Positions 46,267 through 55,246 of a DNA stretch of 64,000 nt are shown here, piece after piece. Under the pieces are notes generated by a model that was not told the origin of the DNA, made no database searches, and saw only the letters and a list, made by a program, of their open reading frames with translations. The number at the start of each line of letters is the position of its first letter. Position 1 is the first letter of the stretch. A program made the translations under genes and the position numbers. The stretch comes from Clostridium tertium (GTDB taxonomy: Bacteria > Bacillota > Clostridia > Clostridiales > Clostridiaceae): NCBI RefSeq assembly GCF_017873245.1, contig NZ_JAGGJY010000003.1, forward strand, positions 124,001-188,000, in the 5' to 3' direction.

Positions 46267-46704
46267 ATGAAAAATAAATTTGATTCATTTGAAATGGCGA
46301 TGCTTATAAAAGAGATATATTCAAGTACTATGAATATTTTAAGTAGTAGTTTGAAGGAAAGTGGATTAACTCATCAACAAATAATGGTTATAAAGATAAT
46401 AGGTCACAATAAAGAGGTAACGATATCAAAGCTTTGTGAAGAAATGCACCTTGCAAAGGGAACAGTATCAGGGATTGTACAAAGGTTAGAAAGTATAGGC
46501 TATTTAGAAAAAATTAAATATGATAGTGATAAACGTAATACATATGTTAGGTTTTCTGATAAAGGATTAGAGTTTTCAAAGGAATTCAGAATGAAAATAA
46601 ATAATAGCTTTGATATAGTTTTTGATAAGTTTACTAATGAAGAGGGGGAACGTGCAATAGAAGAGCTTAGAAGAATAAAAGATAAGATAAAAAAGATTAA
46701 TTAG
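46267..46704 (+). CDS. MarR-family transcriptional regulator
   Basis: A 145-aa winged-helix repressor. The recognition helix region is VTISKLCEEMHLAKGTVSGIVQRLESIGYL, and the wing is YDSDKRNTYVRFSDKG. N- and C-terminal helices form the dimer. It is followed directly by a terminator, then by a consensus promoter with two operator dyads in front of an HsmA-like gene. The simplest model is that it represses that gene. No copy of the operator lies upstream of the regulator itself. AAGGAG ribosome site. Confidence 0.9.
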   Translation: MKNKFDSFEMAMLIKEIYSSTMNILSSSLKESGLTHQQIMVIKIIGHNKEVTISKLCEEMHLAKGTVSGIVQRLESIGYLEKIKYDSDKRNTYVRFSDKGLEFSKEFRMKINNSFDIVFDKFTNEEGERAIEELRRIKDKIKKIN

Positions 46705-46728
46705 AGATTTTAAATTTAATCTCTTTTT
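46703..46728 (+). terminator. Terminator of the MarR gene
   Basis: AGAGATT (46703-46709) with AATCTCT (46718-46724) followed by T residues. Confidence 0.75.
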
Positions 46729-46732
46729 AGTC

Positions 46733-46761
46733 TTGACATAAGAAATATTGAAAAGTATAAT
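46733..46761 (+). promoter_or_regulatory. Consensus sigma-A promoter of the HsmA-like gene
   Basis: TTGACA (46733-46738), 17-bp spacer and TATAAT (46756-46761), a perfect consensus, immediately followed by two operator dyads. Confidence 0.88.
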
Positions 46762-46797
46762 AGTTTGCATACGAACTAAATAGTTTGTATGCAAACT
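46762..46797. promoter_or_regulatory. Tandem MarR-type operators
   Basis: Two 16-bp near-palindromes, AGTTTGCATACGAACT (46762-46777) and AGTTTGTATGCAAACT (46782-46797), differ at few positions and are centred exactly 20 bp apart (about two helical turns). They start directly after the -10, so binding would block the promoter. The adjacent MarR-family protein is the likely ligand. Confidence 0.78.
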
Positions 46798-46815
46798 TAT
46801 TTGGAGGGATGAAAG

Positions 46816-47208
46816 ATGAATTCAGAATTAATTTTAGCTATTGTAACTATAACATTAGCACTAGTATTTTACACAATAGGTGTATTTGGAGAAAGAAAGG
46901 CTAAGAGCTTAAACAAAAAACATGTAATTATATTTTGGTTAGGTTTAATTTTTGATACTACAGGAACGTTAACAATGAGTAAAATAGCAGAAGAAGGAAT
47001 AAAAGAAATTTCAGAAGTTTCTCAAATGATCCATGGTGTAACTGGACTTTTAGCTATTATTTTAATGTTATTTCATGCTTTATGGGCAACTTGGGTTTTA
47101 TATAAAAATGATGAAAAGAAAAAAGCTACATTCCATAAGTTTAGCATAGCTGTATGGTTAGTATGGTTAGTACCATATATAGTTGGTATGATAATTGGAA
47201 TGATGTAA
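46816..47208 (+). CDS. HsmA-like membrane protein (TIGR03987 type)
   Basis: A 130-aa protein with four membrane helices, resembling the HsmA/TIGR03987 family, of unknown biochemical function. Charged loops contain ERKAKSLNKKH and NDEKKKATFHK, and two His (H74, H87 region) sit in or near helices. Expression should be strong when the upstream operators are free. A GGAGGGATG ribosome site precedes the ATG. Single-gene unit. Confidence 0.72.
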   Translation: MNSELILAIVTITLALVFYTIGVFGERKAKSLNKKHVIIFWLGLIFDTTGTLTMSKIAEEGIKEISEVSQMIHGVTGLLAIILMLFHALWATWVLYKNDEKKKATFHKFSIAVWLVWLVPYIVGMIIGMM

Positions 47209-47213
47209 AAGTG

Positions 47214-47246
47214 GGAGCTTATTCCTTTGAATAAGCTTCTTTTTTA
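47214..47246 (+). terminator. Terminator of the HsmA-like gene
   Basis: An 11-bp stem (GGAGCTTATTC with GAATAAGCTTC), 4-nt loop and a run of seven T. Confidence 0.85.
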
Positions 47247-47361
47247 TATAAAGTAAAAAATATTTAGAAATACAAAGCTAATATAAGTTATTAGTAAATA
47301 ATTAGACAATATAGTTCAAATTTAAAAAAATACCAGTTGATTAAATCTGAGTAATTTAGTA

Positions 47362-47370
47362 TGATATAAT
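47362..47370 (+). promoter_or_regulatory. Extended -10 promoter of the suf operon
   Basis: TGATATAAT is an extended -10 (TGnTATAAT). TTGATT lies 22 bp upstream of the hexamer, too far for a standard -35. It is about 75 bp before sufC. No IscR-like operator is recognised. Confidence 0.5.
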
Positions 47371-47446
47371 CAATTCAGAGTGAAATAATAAGGATTAATT
47401 TAAATATACTTAAAATAAATTCAAATATAATTAAGGAGATGTAAAT

Positions 47447-48199
47447 ATGAGTGATGTTTTATTAAATATAAATGGGTTAAAAACGGCTGTAGAAGGAAAA
47501 GAAATTCTTAAAGGCTTAGATTTAAAAATAAATAAAGGTGAGATTCACGTTATAATGGGACCAAATGGTGCTGGGAAATCAACATTAGCTAATACTTTAA
47601 TGGCTCATCCAAAATACAAGCAAGTTGAAGGTGAAGTTACATTTGAAGGTGAAGATATAACAGAATTAAAAACTGATGAAAGAGCAAGGAAAGGCTTATT
47701 CTTATCGTTCCAACATCCAGAAGAAGTACCGGGTATAACTGTAGAAAATTTCATAAGAAGTGCAAAAATAGCTAAGGATGGACAATTAATTAAATTTTTA
47801 AAGTTTGATAAAGATTTAAAGAATAATATGAAAGAACTAAAAATGGATAATGAATATGCAAAGAGATATTTAAATGTAGGTTTTTCTGGTGGAGAAAAGA
47901 AAAAGAATGAAATATTACAAATGCTTATGCTAAGTCCTAAGCTTGCAATACTAGATGAAACTGACTCAGGTCTAGATGTAGATGCTATAAGAATAGTTTC
48001 ACAAGGTATAAAGATGTTTGCAAATGAAGAAAATGGAGTTTTAATAATAACACATAATACAAGGATACTTGAAAACTTAAAAGCTGATTACGTTCATGTT
48101 TTAGTTAATGGAAAAATAGTTAAAACAGGAGATGCAACATTAGCGAAAGAAATTGAACAAAATGGATATGAATCTTTTAAAGCAGAAGCAGCAATGTAA
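47447..48199 (+). CDS. sufC: Fe-S assembly ATPase SufC
   Basis: A 250-aa ABC-type ATPase, the motor of the SufBCD scaffold. Walker A is GPNGAGKST, the Q loop LSFQHPEEVPG, the signature FSGGEKKKNE, and Walker B/D-loop LAILDETDSGLDVD, all intact. First gene of the suf operon. AAGGAG ribosome site. Confidence 0.96.
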   Translation: MSDVLLNINGLKTAVEGKEILKGLDLKINKGEIHVIMGPNGAGKSTLANTLMAHPKYKQVEGEVTFEGEDITELKTDERARKGLFLSFQHPEEVPGITVENFIRSAKIAKDGQLIKFLKFDKDLKNNMKELKMDNEYAKRYLNVGFSGGEKKKNEILQMLMLSPKLAILDETDSGLDVDAIRIVSQGIKMFANEENGVLIITHNTRILENLKADYVHVLVNGKIVKTGDATLAKEIEQNGYESFKAEAAM

Positions 48200-48215
48200 T
48201 ATGGAGGTGAATACT

Positions 48216-49625
48216 TTGGAAATTAAGAAGAAGACCTATGTAGATGATATGGATAGAGGTGTCTACGATGTTAAAAATGAAGACAGATTTGACTTCAAAG
48301 CCGATAAGGGATTAACAAAAGAAATCGTAGAAACTATATCTAACGAAAAAGATGAACCAGAATGGATGAGAGAATTTAGATTAAAATCTCTTGATATATA
48401 TAATAAGATTAAGCTTCCAACATGGGGACCATCATTAGATGAGTTAGACATGAATAATATAGTTACTTATGTTAGACCAAAGTCAAAGCTTAATGAAAGC
48501 TGGGAAGAGGTTCCAGAAGATATTAAAAAGACATTTGATCTTTTAGGGATACCAGAAGCAGAAAAGAAATCATTAGCTGGAGTTGGAGCACAATACGATT
48601 CAGAAGTTGTTTATCATAGTATAAGAGAAGATCTTGTTAAGCAAGGCGTAATATATACAGACATGGAAACAGCAGTTAAAGAATACGAAGATATAGTTAG
48701 AGAATACTTTATGAAATGTGTTGCACCAAGTGATCATAAATTTGCTGCACTTCATGGAGCAGTATGGTCAGGTGGATCATTTGTATATGTACCAAAAGGA
48801 GTAAATGTAGATATTCCACTACAATCTTACTTTAGATTAAATTCTCCAGGTGCAGGACAATTTGAGCATACTTTAATAATAGTTGAAGAGGGAGCAACAC
48901 TTCACTTTATAGAAGGGTGTTCAGCGCCTAAATATAACATGACTAATCTTCATGCAGGATGTGTTGAACTATTTGTAAAAGAAGGAGCAACTCTTAGATA
49001 TAGTACAATAGAAAACTGGTCAAAGAATATGCTTAACTTAAATACAAAGAGAGCAATAGTTGAAAAGAACGGAAGAATAGAATGGGTATCAGGATCATTT
49101 GGATCAAAGATATCAATGCTTTATCCTATGAGTATTTTAAAAGGAGAAGGTGCAAGAGCAGAATTTACAGGAGTATCTTTTGCTGGTAAAGGTCAAAACT
49201 TAGATACTGGAGCAAAAATAATACATGCAGCGCCAAATACTTCTTCAACAATAAACTCAAAGTCTATTTCTAAAAATGGAGGAGCAGCTACTTATAGAGG
49301 AGTTGTAAGAGTAAATGCAAATGCTTATAACTCAAAGTCAGTAGTATCATGTGAATCATTAATGTTAGATAATTTATCTAAATCTGATACTATACCAGTT
49401 ATAGATTTAATGAATGATGATGTTGAAATAGGGCATGAAGCTAAAATAGGTAAAATTAGTGATGAAGCTATATTCTATCTAATGAGTAGAGGAATAAGTG
49501 AAGAAGAAGCTAAGTCAATGATAGTAAGAGGATTCGTTGAGCCTATATCAAAAGAATTACCACTAGAATATGCGGTAGAAATGAATAATTTAATTAAGCT
49601 TGAATTAGAAGGGAGCATTGGATAA
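48216..49625 (+). CDS. sufB: Fe-S cluster scaffold SufB
   Basis: A 469-aa beta-helix scaffold that, with SufC and SufD, builds clusters from SufS/SufU sulfur. The C-terminal conserved regions VVSCESLMLDN (Cys acceptor) and IGHEAKIGKISDEAIFYLMSRGIS are present. The start is TTG at 48216 behind GGAGGTG at 6-nt spacing; an ATG at 48201 lies in the ribosome site and upstream starts overlap sufC. Its stop overlaps the start of sufD by 1 nt. Confidence 0.94.
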   Translation: MEIKKKTYVDDMDRGVYDVKNEDRFDFKADKGLTKEIVETISNEKDEPEWMREFRLKSLDIYNKIKLPTWGPSLDELDMNNIVTYVRPKSKLNESWEEVPEDIKKTFDLLGIPEAEKKSLAGVGAQYDSEVVYHSIREDLVKQGVIYTDMETAVKEYEDIVREYFMKCVAPSDHKFAALHGAVWSGGSFVYVPKGVNVDIPLQSYFRLNSPGAGQFEHTLIIVEEGATLHFIEGCSAPKYNMTNLHAGCVELFVKEGATLRYSTIENWSKNMLNLNTKRAIVEKNGRIEWVSGSFGSKISMLYPMSILKGEGARAEFTGVSFAGKGQNLDTGAKIIHAAPNTSSTINSKSISKNGGAATYRGVVRVNANAYNSKSVVSCESLMLDNLSKSDTIPVIDLMNDDVEIGHEAKIGKISDEAIFYLMSRGISEEEAKSMIVRGFVEPISKELPLEYAVEMNNLIKLELEGSIG

Positions 49626-50731
49626 TGAATAATAATTTAAATTTTAATAATTTAAATAAGACTCCTGTAAGAACTAAAAGCTGGTTAAATGTTAATGATA
49701 TAACATTGAGAGATTATAAAGCTCCTGAAATAGGAATCTTTAATAATGATAAAATAACTGGTAATGATTTAGAAGGAGTTACAATAGAAAAACTTAATAA
49801 AGGAAATGTATTTCCATTAAATAAAAAGTTTATCTATGGAGTTTCAGATGAAATAGTAAATCAAGGCGAATTTGATTTTAATAAAGGATATGTAATAAAT
49901 ATAGATAAAAATGCTAAGATAGAAGAGCCAATAGTTATAGAATTTAATATGGATAAGGAAAATAATACTTTAGTAGATAATATATTAATAGTTGCAGAAG
50001 AAGATTCTAATGCTAAAGTAATTATAAAATATAATTCATTAGATGATAGTGAAGGATATCATAATGGTGTCTGTAAGATATTTAGTAAAAATAATAGCAA
50101 CATTCAAGTTGTTAAAGTAAATTTATTAAATAAAAATACAATGAATTTAGATTCAAACCTTTCAGATGTTGGATACAATGGTAAAGTTGATTTTGTTTCA
50201 ATAGACTTAGGTGGAAAAAATAGTATTACAAATTATCATGGTGATTTACTTGAAGATAATTCTGAATCAACACTTAGTTCAATTTACTTAGGTGGAGATA
50301 AGAAAGTTATAGATATGAATTATGTTATGACTCACAAAGGAAGAAGAAGTAAGTCAGAAATAACAACTAAGGGAGCCTTAAAGGGAGAAGCAAACAAAAT
50401 ATTCAGAGGAACTCTTGATTTCAAGAGAGGAGCTTCAAGAAGTGTTGGAGTAGAAGATGAATATTGTATGATACTATCTCCAAAGGTTAAGGGAAAAGCT
50501 CTTCCACTACTACTTTGTGAAGAAGATGATGTATCTGGAGAACATGCAGCAGCTTCAGGTAAAATAGATGAAGCAAAACTATTCTACTTAATGAGTAGAG
50601 GCCTAAGCTATAATGATGCTAGAAGAGTAATCATAGAAGGAGCCTTTAATCCAATAATAGACAAAATAGATAATGAGAATATAAGAGAAGCGATATTAGC
50701 TTCTATAAAGGAATGTTTAGATAATGAATAA
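49625..50731 (+). CDS. sufD: Fe-S cluster scaffold subunit SufD
   Basis: A 368-aa SufB paralogue with the same beta-helix core and a C-terminal GEHAAASGKIDEAKLFYLMSRG segment, the equivalent of the SufB His region. It overlaps sufB by 1 nt and sufS by 8 nt, indicating coupled translation. The N-terminal region is Asn/Lys-rich and poorly conserved, as usual. Confidence 0.9.
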   Translation: MNNNLNFNNLNKTPVRTKSWLNVNDITLRDYKAPEIGIFNNDKITGNDLEGVTIEKLNKGNVFPLNKKFIYGVSDEIVNQGEFDFNKGYVINIDKNAKIEEPIVIEFNMDKENNTLVDNILIVAEEDSNAKVIIKYNSLDDSEGYHNGVCKIFSKNNSNIQVVKVNLLNKNTMNLDSNLSDVGYNGKVDFVSIDLGGKNSITNYHGDLLEDNSESTLSSIYLGGDKKVIDMNYVMTHKGRRSKSEITTKGALKGEANKIFRGTLDFKRGASRSVGVEDEYCMILSPKVKGKALPLLLCEEDDVSGEHAAASGKIDEAKLFYLMSRGLSYNDARRVIIEGAFNPIIDKIDNENIREAILASIKECLDNE

Positions 50732-51953
50732 TAGAGATTTTTTGAAAGATTTTCCTACATTAAATAAAGAGAGAGATGGAAAGAGAATAGTTTATTTAGA
50801 TAGTGCTGCAACAACACAAAAGCCTATTTCTGTTATAAATTCAATAAAAAATTATTATGAACAATCTAATGCAAATCCTCATAGGGGTGCTTATGAATTA
50901 AGTGTACTTGCAACAGAAGCTTATGACGAAGCAAGAGAAAAGGTTAGGAAATTTATAAATGCAAAATATAGAGAAGAAATAATATTTACTAAAAATGCAA
51001 CAGAATCATTTAACCTTTTAGCTATGTCATATGGAATGACTTATATAAATGAAGGTGATGAAATAGTTATTTCAATTGCAGAACATCACTCAAATTTAAT
51101 TCCATGGCAACAAGTAGCAAAAGCTAGAGGTGCAATTCTTAAGTATATGTACACTGATGAAAATGGTGAACTTACAGAAGAAGAAGTAAGAAGTAAAATT
51201 ACTGAAAAAACAAAGATTGTAAGTATAACACATGTATCTAATGCTTTAGGAACAATAAATCCTGTAAAAGAAATTGCTGAATATGCGCATTCAAAAGGTG
51301 CTATAGTTATAGTTGATGGGGCACAAAGTGTTCCACATATGAAGGTAGATGTAAGGGACATAGATGCAGATTTTTTAGTAATTGCAGGCCATAAGCTATT
51401 AGCACCTATGGGTATAGGTGTATTATACGGTAAAAAAGAACTACTAGAAAAAATGCCACCTTTAATGTTTGGCGGAGATATGGTAGAGTATGTATATGAG
51501 CAAGAAACTACATTTAATGTATTACCATATAAATTTGAAGCAGGTACTCAAAATGTTGAAGGTGCAGTTGGATTATCAAAAGCAATAGATTACTTAAATG
51601 AAATAGGTATGGATAACATAGAAAAAATTGAAAAAGAACTAATGACTTATGCATATGAAGAAATGAGTAAGCTTGAATATGTGAAAATATATGGACCAAA
51701 AGATATTGAAAAAAGAGGCGGAGTTTTATCATTTGAAATAGATGGAGTTCATCCACATGATGTAGCCTCAATATTTGATACTTTTGGAGTCTGTATAAGA
51801 GCAGGTAATCACTGTGCACAACCTCTAATGAGATATATGGGAATAAATTCAACATCTAGAGCGAGTTTATATTTCTATAATACAAAAGAAGATGTTGATA
51901 GATTAATAGAAGCAGTAAAGCAAACATATGATATGTTTGCAAAATGGAGGTAA
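50724..51953 (+). CDS. sufS: Cysteine desulfurase SufS
   Basis: A 409-aa PLP enzyme that takes sulfur from cysteine. The N-terminus (VYLDSAATTQKP), HHSNLIPWQ, the PLP lysine in IAGHKLLAPMG, and the persulfide Cys in RAGNHCAQPLM (group II class loop) are present. It works with SufU, whose gene follows. Confidence 0.96.
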   Translation: MNNRDFLKDFPTLNKERDGKRIVYLDSAATTQKPISVINSIKNYYEQSNANPHRGAYELSVLATEAYDEAREKVRKFINAKYREEIIFTKNATESFNLLAMSYGMTYINEGDEIVISIAEHHSNLIPWQQVAKARGAILKYMYTDENGELTEEEVRSKITEKTKIVSITHVSNALGTINPVKEIAEYAHSKGAIVIVDGAQSVPHMKVDVRDIDADFLVIAGHKLLAPMGIGVLYGKKELLEKMPPLMFGGDMVEYVYEQETTFNVLPYKFEAGTQNVEGAVGLSKAIDYLNEIGMDNIEKIEKELMTYAYEEMSKLEYVKIYGPKDIEKRGGVLSFEIDGVHPHDVASIFDTFGVCIRAGNHCAQPLMRYMGINSTSRASLYFYNTKEDVDRLIEAVKQTYDMFAKWR

Positions 51954-51958
51954 TATTA

Positions 51959-52390
51959 ATGGATTTAAACGCTATATATACAGAACTTATAATGGAGCAC
52001 AGTACTTCAAGACATAACAGAAGAAAGCTAGATAATCCAGATTTATCTGAAAAGGGCCATAATCCAAGTTGTGGAGATGAAATAACATTAGAATTAAAGA
52101 TGAATGGAGATATCATAGAAGATTTAGCATTTACTGGGCAAGGTTGTGCAATATCTCAAGCATCAACTTCAATGATGATCGATCTTATAAAAGGTAAAGA
52201 TAAAGAAGAAGCATTAAAGCTTGTGGAAACATTTATTGGAATGATAAAAAGAGAAATAAATGATGAAGATGAACTTGAAGATTTAGAAGATGCCATAGTT
52301 CTAAAGAATATATCAAATATGCCAGCTAGGGTAAAATGTGCTGTTCTTGCATGGCATACTTTAAAAGAAGCTTTTGGTGAAGAAAACTAA
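51959..52390 (+). CDS. sufU: Sulfur-transfer Zn protein SufU
   Basis: A 143-aa IscU-like protein that accepts sulfur from SufS. The Zn ligands are visible as Cys and Asp in NPSCGDE, Cys in GQGCAIS and Cys in VKCAVLAWHT, and a SufU-type insertion lies between the second and third Cys. Start ATG at 51959 follows GGAGG, which itself lies in the end of sufS. Confidence 0.95.
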   Translation: MDLNAIYTELIMEHSTSRHNRRKLDNPDLSEKGHNPSCGDEITLELKMNGDIIEDLAFTGQGCAISQASTSMMIDLIKGKDKEEALKLVETFIGMIKREINDEDELEDLEDAIVLKNISNMPARVKCAVLAWHTLKEAFGEEN

Positions 52391-52430
52391 TAAAAGGTTA
52401 GGAAACTTTTGATTTCCTAACCTTTTATTA
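52388..52430 (+). terminator. Terminator of the suf operon
   Basis: An 18-bp perfect stem with a 7-nt loop; its left arm begins at the sufU stop codon and the right arm ends in a T-rich tail. Confidence 0.9.
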
Positions 52431-52610
52431 TAGATATATGTAACAATCATTAGTTTTTAGAAGATATAGCTCAATATAGATAAGTATTTTACAATAATTA
52501 AAAAAATTAAGACTATTTAATCTGTAGCATTAAAAATACGTATTTGAAAGAATAAGCTTTTATATGATAGAATTATTCCACTATATTTTAAATTTAAGGA
52601 GAATAAATAA

Positions 52611-53939
52611 ATGGAAGGAAGTCCCGGGAGTAGTTTTATATTAATTTTAATATTGGTAGTAGTTAATGCATTTTTTGCATCAGCAGAAATGGCAATAGTA
52701 TCATTAAATAAAACAAAAATAAACATATTAGCAGAAGAAGGAAATAAGAAAGCAATACTATTAAGAAACATATTAAAAGAACCTAATAATTTTTTATCTA
52801 CAATACAGGTTGGAATAACATTTGCAGGTTTCTTTGCATCAGCATCAGCTGCAACTTCAATTTCAGTTGGGTTTGCAAACATATTAAAGGAAGTTAATAT
52901 TCCGTATAGCGAAAGTATTGCATTAGTTTTAACAACATTAGCTATTTCATATTTAACACTAGTTCTTGGAGAATTAGTACCTAAGAGAATAGCACTTCAA
53001 AATTCTGAAAAAGTTGCAATGTTTTCTATAAAAACAATAATTCTAATATCAAAAATAACTAAGCCATTTGTATGGTTTTTATCATTTTCAACTAATATTA
53101 TTCTTAAGATTTTGGGATTTAAAACAGAAGGAATTGAAGAACAAATATCTAGAGAAGAAATTAGAAGCCTTATAGAAATCGGTGAAGAAAATGGAGCTAT
53201 AAATCAAGTTGAAAGAGAAATGATAGATGGAATAATTGAATTTGATGATACCACAGCTAAAAAGATAATGACACCAAGAACAGAAACATTTTTACTAGAT
53301 GTAAATGATGATATAAGAGATTGTATAAAAACTATTCTAGATGAAAATTTTTCAAGAATACCTATATATGAAGATGAAATAGATAATGTTATAGGAATAT
53401 TACACATGAAGGATTTATTTGCAAGTATTGTTGAAAAAGGTATAGATAATGTAAAAATAAGAGATATAATAAAAGATCCATGTTTCTTTATTGAAACAAA
53501 AAGCATAGATGACTTATTTAAAGAATTAAAAGATAAAAAAGCTTATATAGCTATTTTAATAGATGAGTATGGTGGTTTTTCAGGTATAGTAACAATGGAA
53601 GATATCATAGAAGAGGTAATGGGAGAAATCCTAGATGAGTATGACGATAACTTAGATGTTGAAAAAATAGATGATAAAAATTATGTTGTCAGTGGATTAA
53701 TGACTTTATCAGATTTAAATGATTATTTAGATATAGAATTAGAGTCAGAAGTTGCTGATACCATAGGGGGATTCTTCATTGAAAAGCTTGGAGAAATTCC
53801 AACTACAACTAAAAATTGCGAAGTATTATCAGACAATATAACATTAAGGTTAGTAAAACTAGATGATAGAAGAATTGATAGGATTCATTTAATTATAAAC
53901 AATAAAGATAAGAAAACAGAAGAATTAAATGAAGAATAA
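52611..53939 (+). CDS. CNNM/CorC-family membrane protein (hemolysin family)
   Basis: A 442-aa protein: DUF21/CNNM membrane domain (about 5-190, four hydrophobic segments, with FFASAEMAIVSLNKTK), two CBS domains (about 205-335, MTPRTE, FSRIPIYED, DEYGGFSGIVTMEDI), and a C-terminal CorC/HlyC domain (about 350-435). Members are implicated in Mg2+ export or ion homeostasis; the hemolysin name is historical. AAGGAG ribosome site. Confidence 0.88.
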   Translation: MEGSPGSSFILILILVVVNAFFASAEMAIVSLNKTKINILAEEGNKKAILLRNILKEPNNFLSTIQVGITFAGFFASASAATSISVGFANILKEVNIPYSESIALVLTTLAISYLTLVLGELVPKRIALQNSEKVAMFSIKTIILISKITKPFVWFLSFSTNIILKILGFKTEGIEEQISREEIRSLIEIGEENGAINQVEREMIDGIIEFDDTTAKKIMTPRTETFLLDVNDDIRDCIKTILDENFSRIPIYEDEIDNVIGILHMKDLFASIVEKGIDNVKIRDIIKDPCFFIETKSIDDLFKELKDKKAYIAILIDEYGGFSGIVTMEDIIEEVMGEILDEYDDNLDVEKIDDKNYVVSGLMTLSDLNDYLDIELESEVADTIGGFFIEKLGEIPTTTKNCEVLSDNITLRLVKLDDRRIDRIHLIINNKDKKTEELNEE

Positions 53940-54018
53940 AATAAATTAATCATTAAATCATTTAAAATGAATAATGCTCCTTTATAAAATAAACAATAGT
54001 ATAAAGGAGTGTGAAAAC

Positions 54019-54459
54019 ATGAATAAAAATATAAAGGAACTTAATAAGGAACTAGAAGGAATTATAATGGGAGAAAATGAAATAGCAAAATTAAAAGATA
54101 AAGCTATGGATTATAAGGTTGTAGAACTTCTAGATAAGGTATTAATAACAGTTCAAAAAAATAAAGATTTAGTAGTAAAAGAAATTGAAGAATTAGGTGC
54201 TAAAGTTACATATGATGAAGGCATGTGGGGCAAGATAGTAGAGCTTTTTAATAGTTTTAAGGAAATAAATATAGATACTGATAAGGAAATACTACAAACA
54301 TCTATTAAAGGTACAGAAATGGGATTTAAAGCTATTTTAGATTTTCTAATAAAAGACAATGATATACATGAACATTTAAAGAAAAGTTTAATAGAAGTAT
54401 CAGATGAATATGCGAAACTAATAAAGGATATGCAAGAATATTTATTAAAGCTTCAATAA
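54019..54459 (+). CDS. Helical protein of unknown function
   Basis: A 146-aa soluble, mostly helical, acidic protein with Glu/Lys-rich heptad-like stretches; possibly a four-helix bundle reminiscent of ferritin-like DUF families, but without visible metal ligands in the expected EXXH pattern. The ATG at 54019 follows AAAGGAGTG; earlier in-frame ATG/GTG triplets have no ribosome site. Small-gene cluster after the CorC-like gene. Confidence 0.65.
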   Translation: MNKNIKELNKELEGIIMGENEIAKLKDKAMDYKVVELLDKVLITVQKNKDLVVKEIEELGAKVTYDEGMWGKIVELFNSFKEINIDTDKEILQTSIKGTEMGFKAILDFLIKDNDIHEHLKKSLIEVSDEYAKLIKDMQEYLLKLQ

Positions 54460-54536
54460 AGTTAAATTAATCGATATATGAATAAATTTATTAGATTAAA
54501 GCAAAATAAATTTAGTAAGGTAAAGGAGTGTATATT

Positions 54537-54773
54537 ATGAGTGAAAAAATAATGTCTTTTAGTGATGAAAATGGAAATAAAGTAGATTATGCAATACTAG
54601 AACAAAAATTAATATGTGGAAGTGAATATGTTGCAATGGCACCAGTTAAAGATAAATCACATATTGAAATATATAAAATAAAATTTGATAAGAACTGGAA
54701 TGAGAGCTTAAGTGAAGTAGAGTCAGAAAAAGAAATAAATATGTTTAAGGAAGTTTCAAGCTTAAAATTTTAA
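54537..54773 (+). CDS. DUF1292 domain protein
   Basis: A 78-aa cytosolic protein matching DUF1292: motifs SFSDENGNKVDYAILEQ, the YVAMAPVKD segment and a hydrophobic EIYKIKFD beta strand. Members are common in Firmicutes and of unknown function. The ATG at 54537 has AAGGAG at correct spacing; the GTG nine nt before does not. Ends 5 nt before a long terminator. Confidence 0.75.
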   Translation: MSEKIMSFSDENGNKVDYAILEQKLICGSEYVAMAPVKDKSHIEIYKIKFDKNWNESLSEVESEKEINMFKEVSSLKF

Positions 54774-54777
54774 TTAT

Positions 54778-54817
54778 AAAATAAGCCAGAATAGATAATT
54801 CTATTCTGGCTTATTTT
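54778..54817 (+). terminator. Terminator of the DUF1292 gene
   Basis: A 17-bp perfect stem (AAAATAAGCCAGAATAG arms), 6-nt loop, T-rich right side. Confidence 0.88.
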
Positions 54818-54893
54818 ATAATTAAAAATCGCGGTAACAAATGAAAATGTTAATGAATAAGATGAAGTAAAATAATTCTAGGAGCAATAAATA

Positions 54894-55124
54894 ATGAATA
54901 GTTATAATTTAATCATGAAACTCCAAGCGAAAATGCAAGATCCAAGATTTGCTGATAGGTTTAATAGAATAGTATCAGAGTTTAATAGCATTCCAGGAGT
55001 TCAACAAGAAGTTATGAGAATAGCACAAATAGAAGATGAGAAAAAAAGAGAAAAAGCTATATCAAAACTTCCAGATAGGGTAAAAAAACTTGTTAGAGAA
55101 GTTTATTCATTATTAAATGAATAA
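54894..55124 (+). CDS. Small helical protein of unknown function
   Basis: A 76-aa basic, helical protein with no membrane segment. The text KMQDPRFADRFNRIVSEF suggests an amphipathic helix; the C-terminus (KLPDRVKKLVREVYSLL) another. AGGAGC before the ATG. It precedes the GX3-repeat gene by 122 nt and may share its unit. Confidence 0.6.
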   Translation: MNSYNLIMKLQAKMQDPRFADRFNRIVSEFNSIPGVQQEVMRIAQIEDEKKREKAISKLPDRVKKLVREVYSLLNE

Positions 55125-55246
55125 GCTTATTAAGTTATTTATTATACCTAATAAGATAAATAGTAAATATTATAAAAAGTATTAACCAAAAGGAGAAACC
55201 ATTCATATATTATGTATTATGAGTATTATACAAGGAGATAAAAAAG

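Noticed and set aside
51514-51855. 113-codon minus-strand frame
   Set aside because: Antisense to sufS, with no ribosome site; a shadow.
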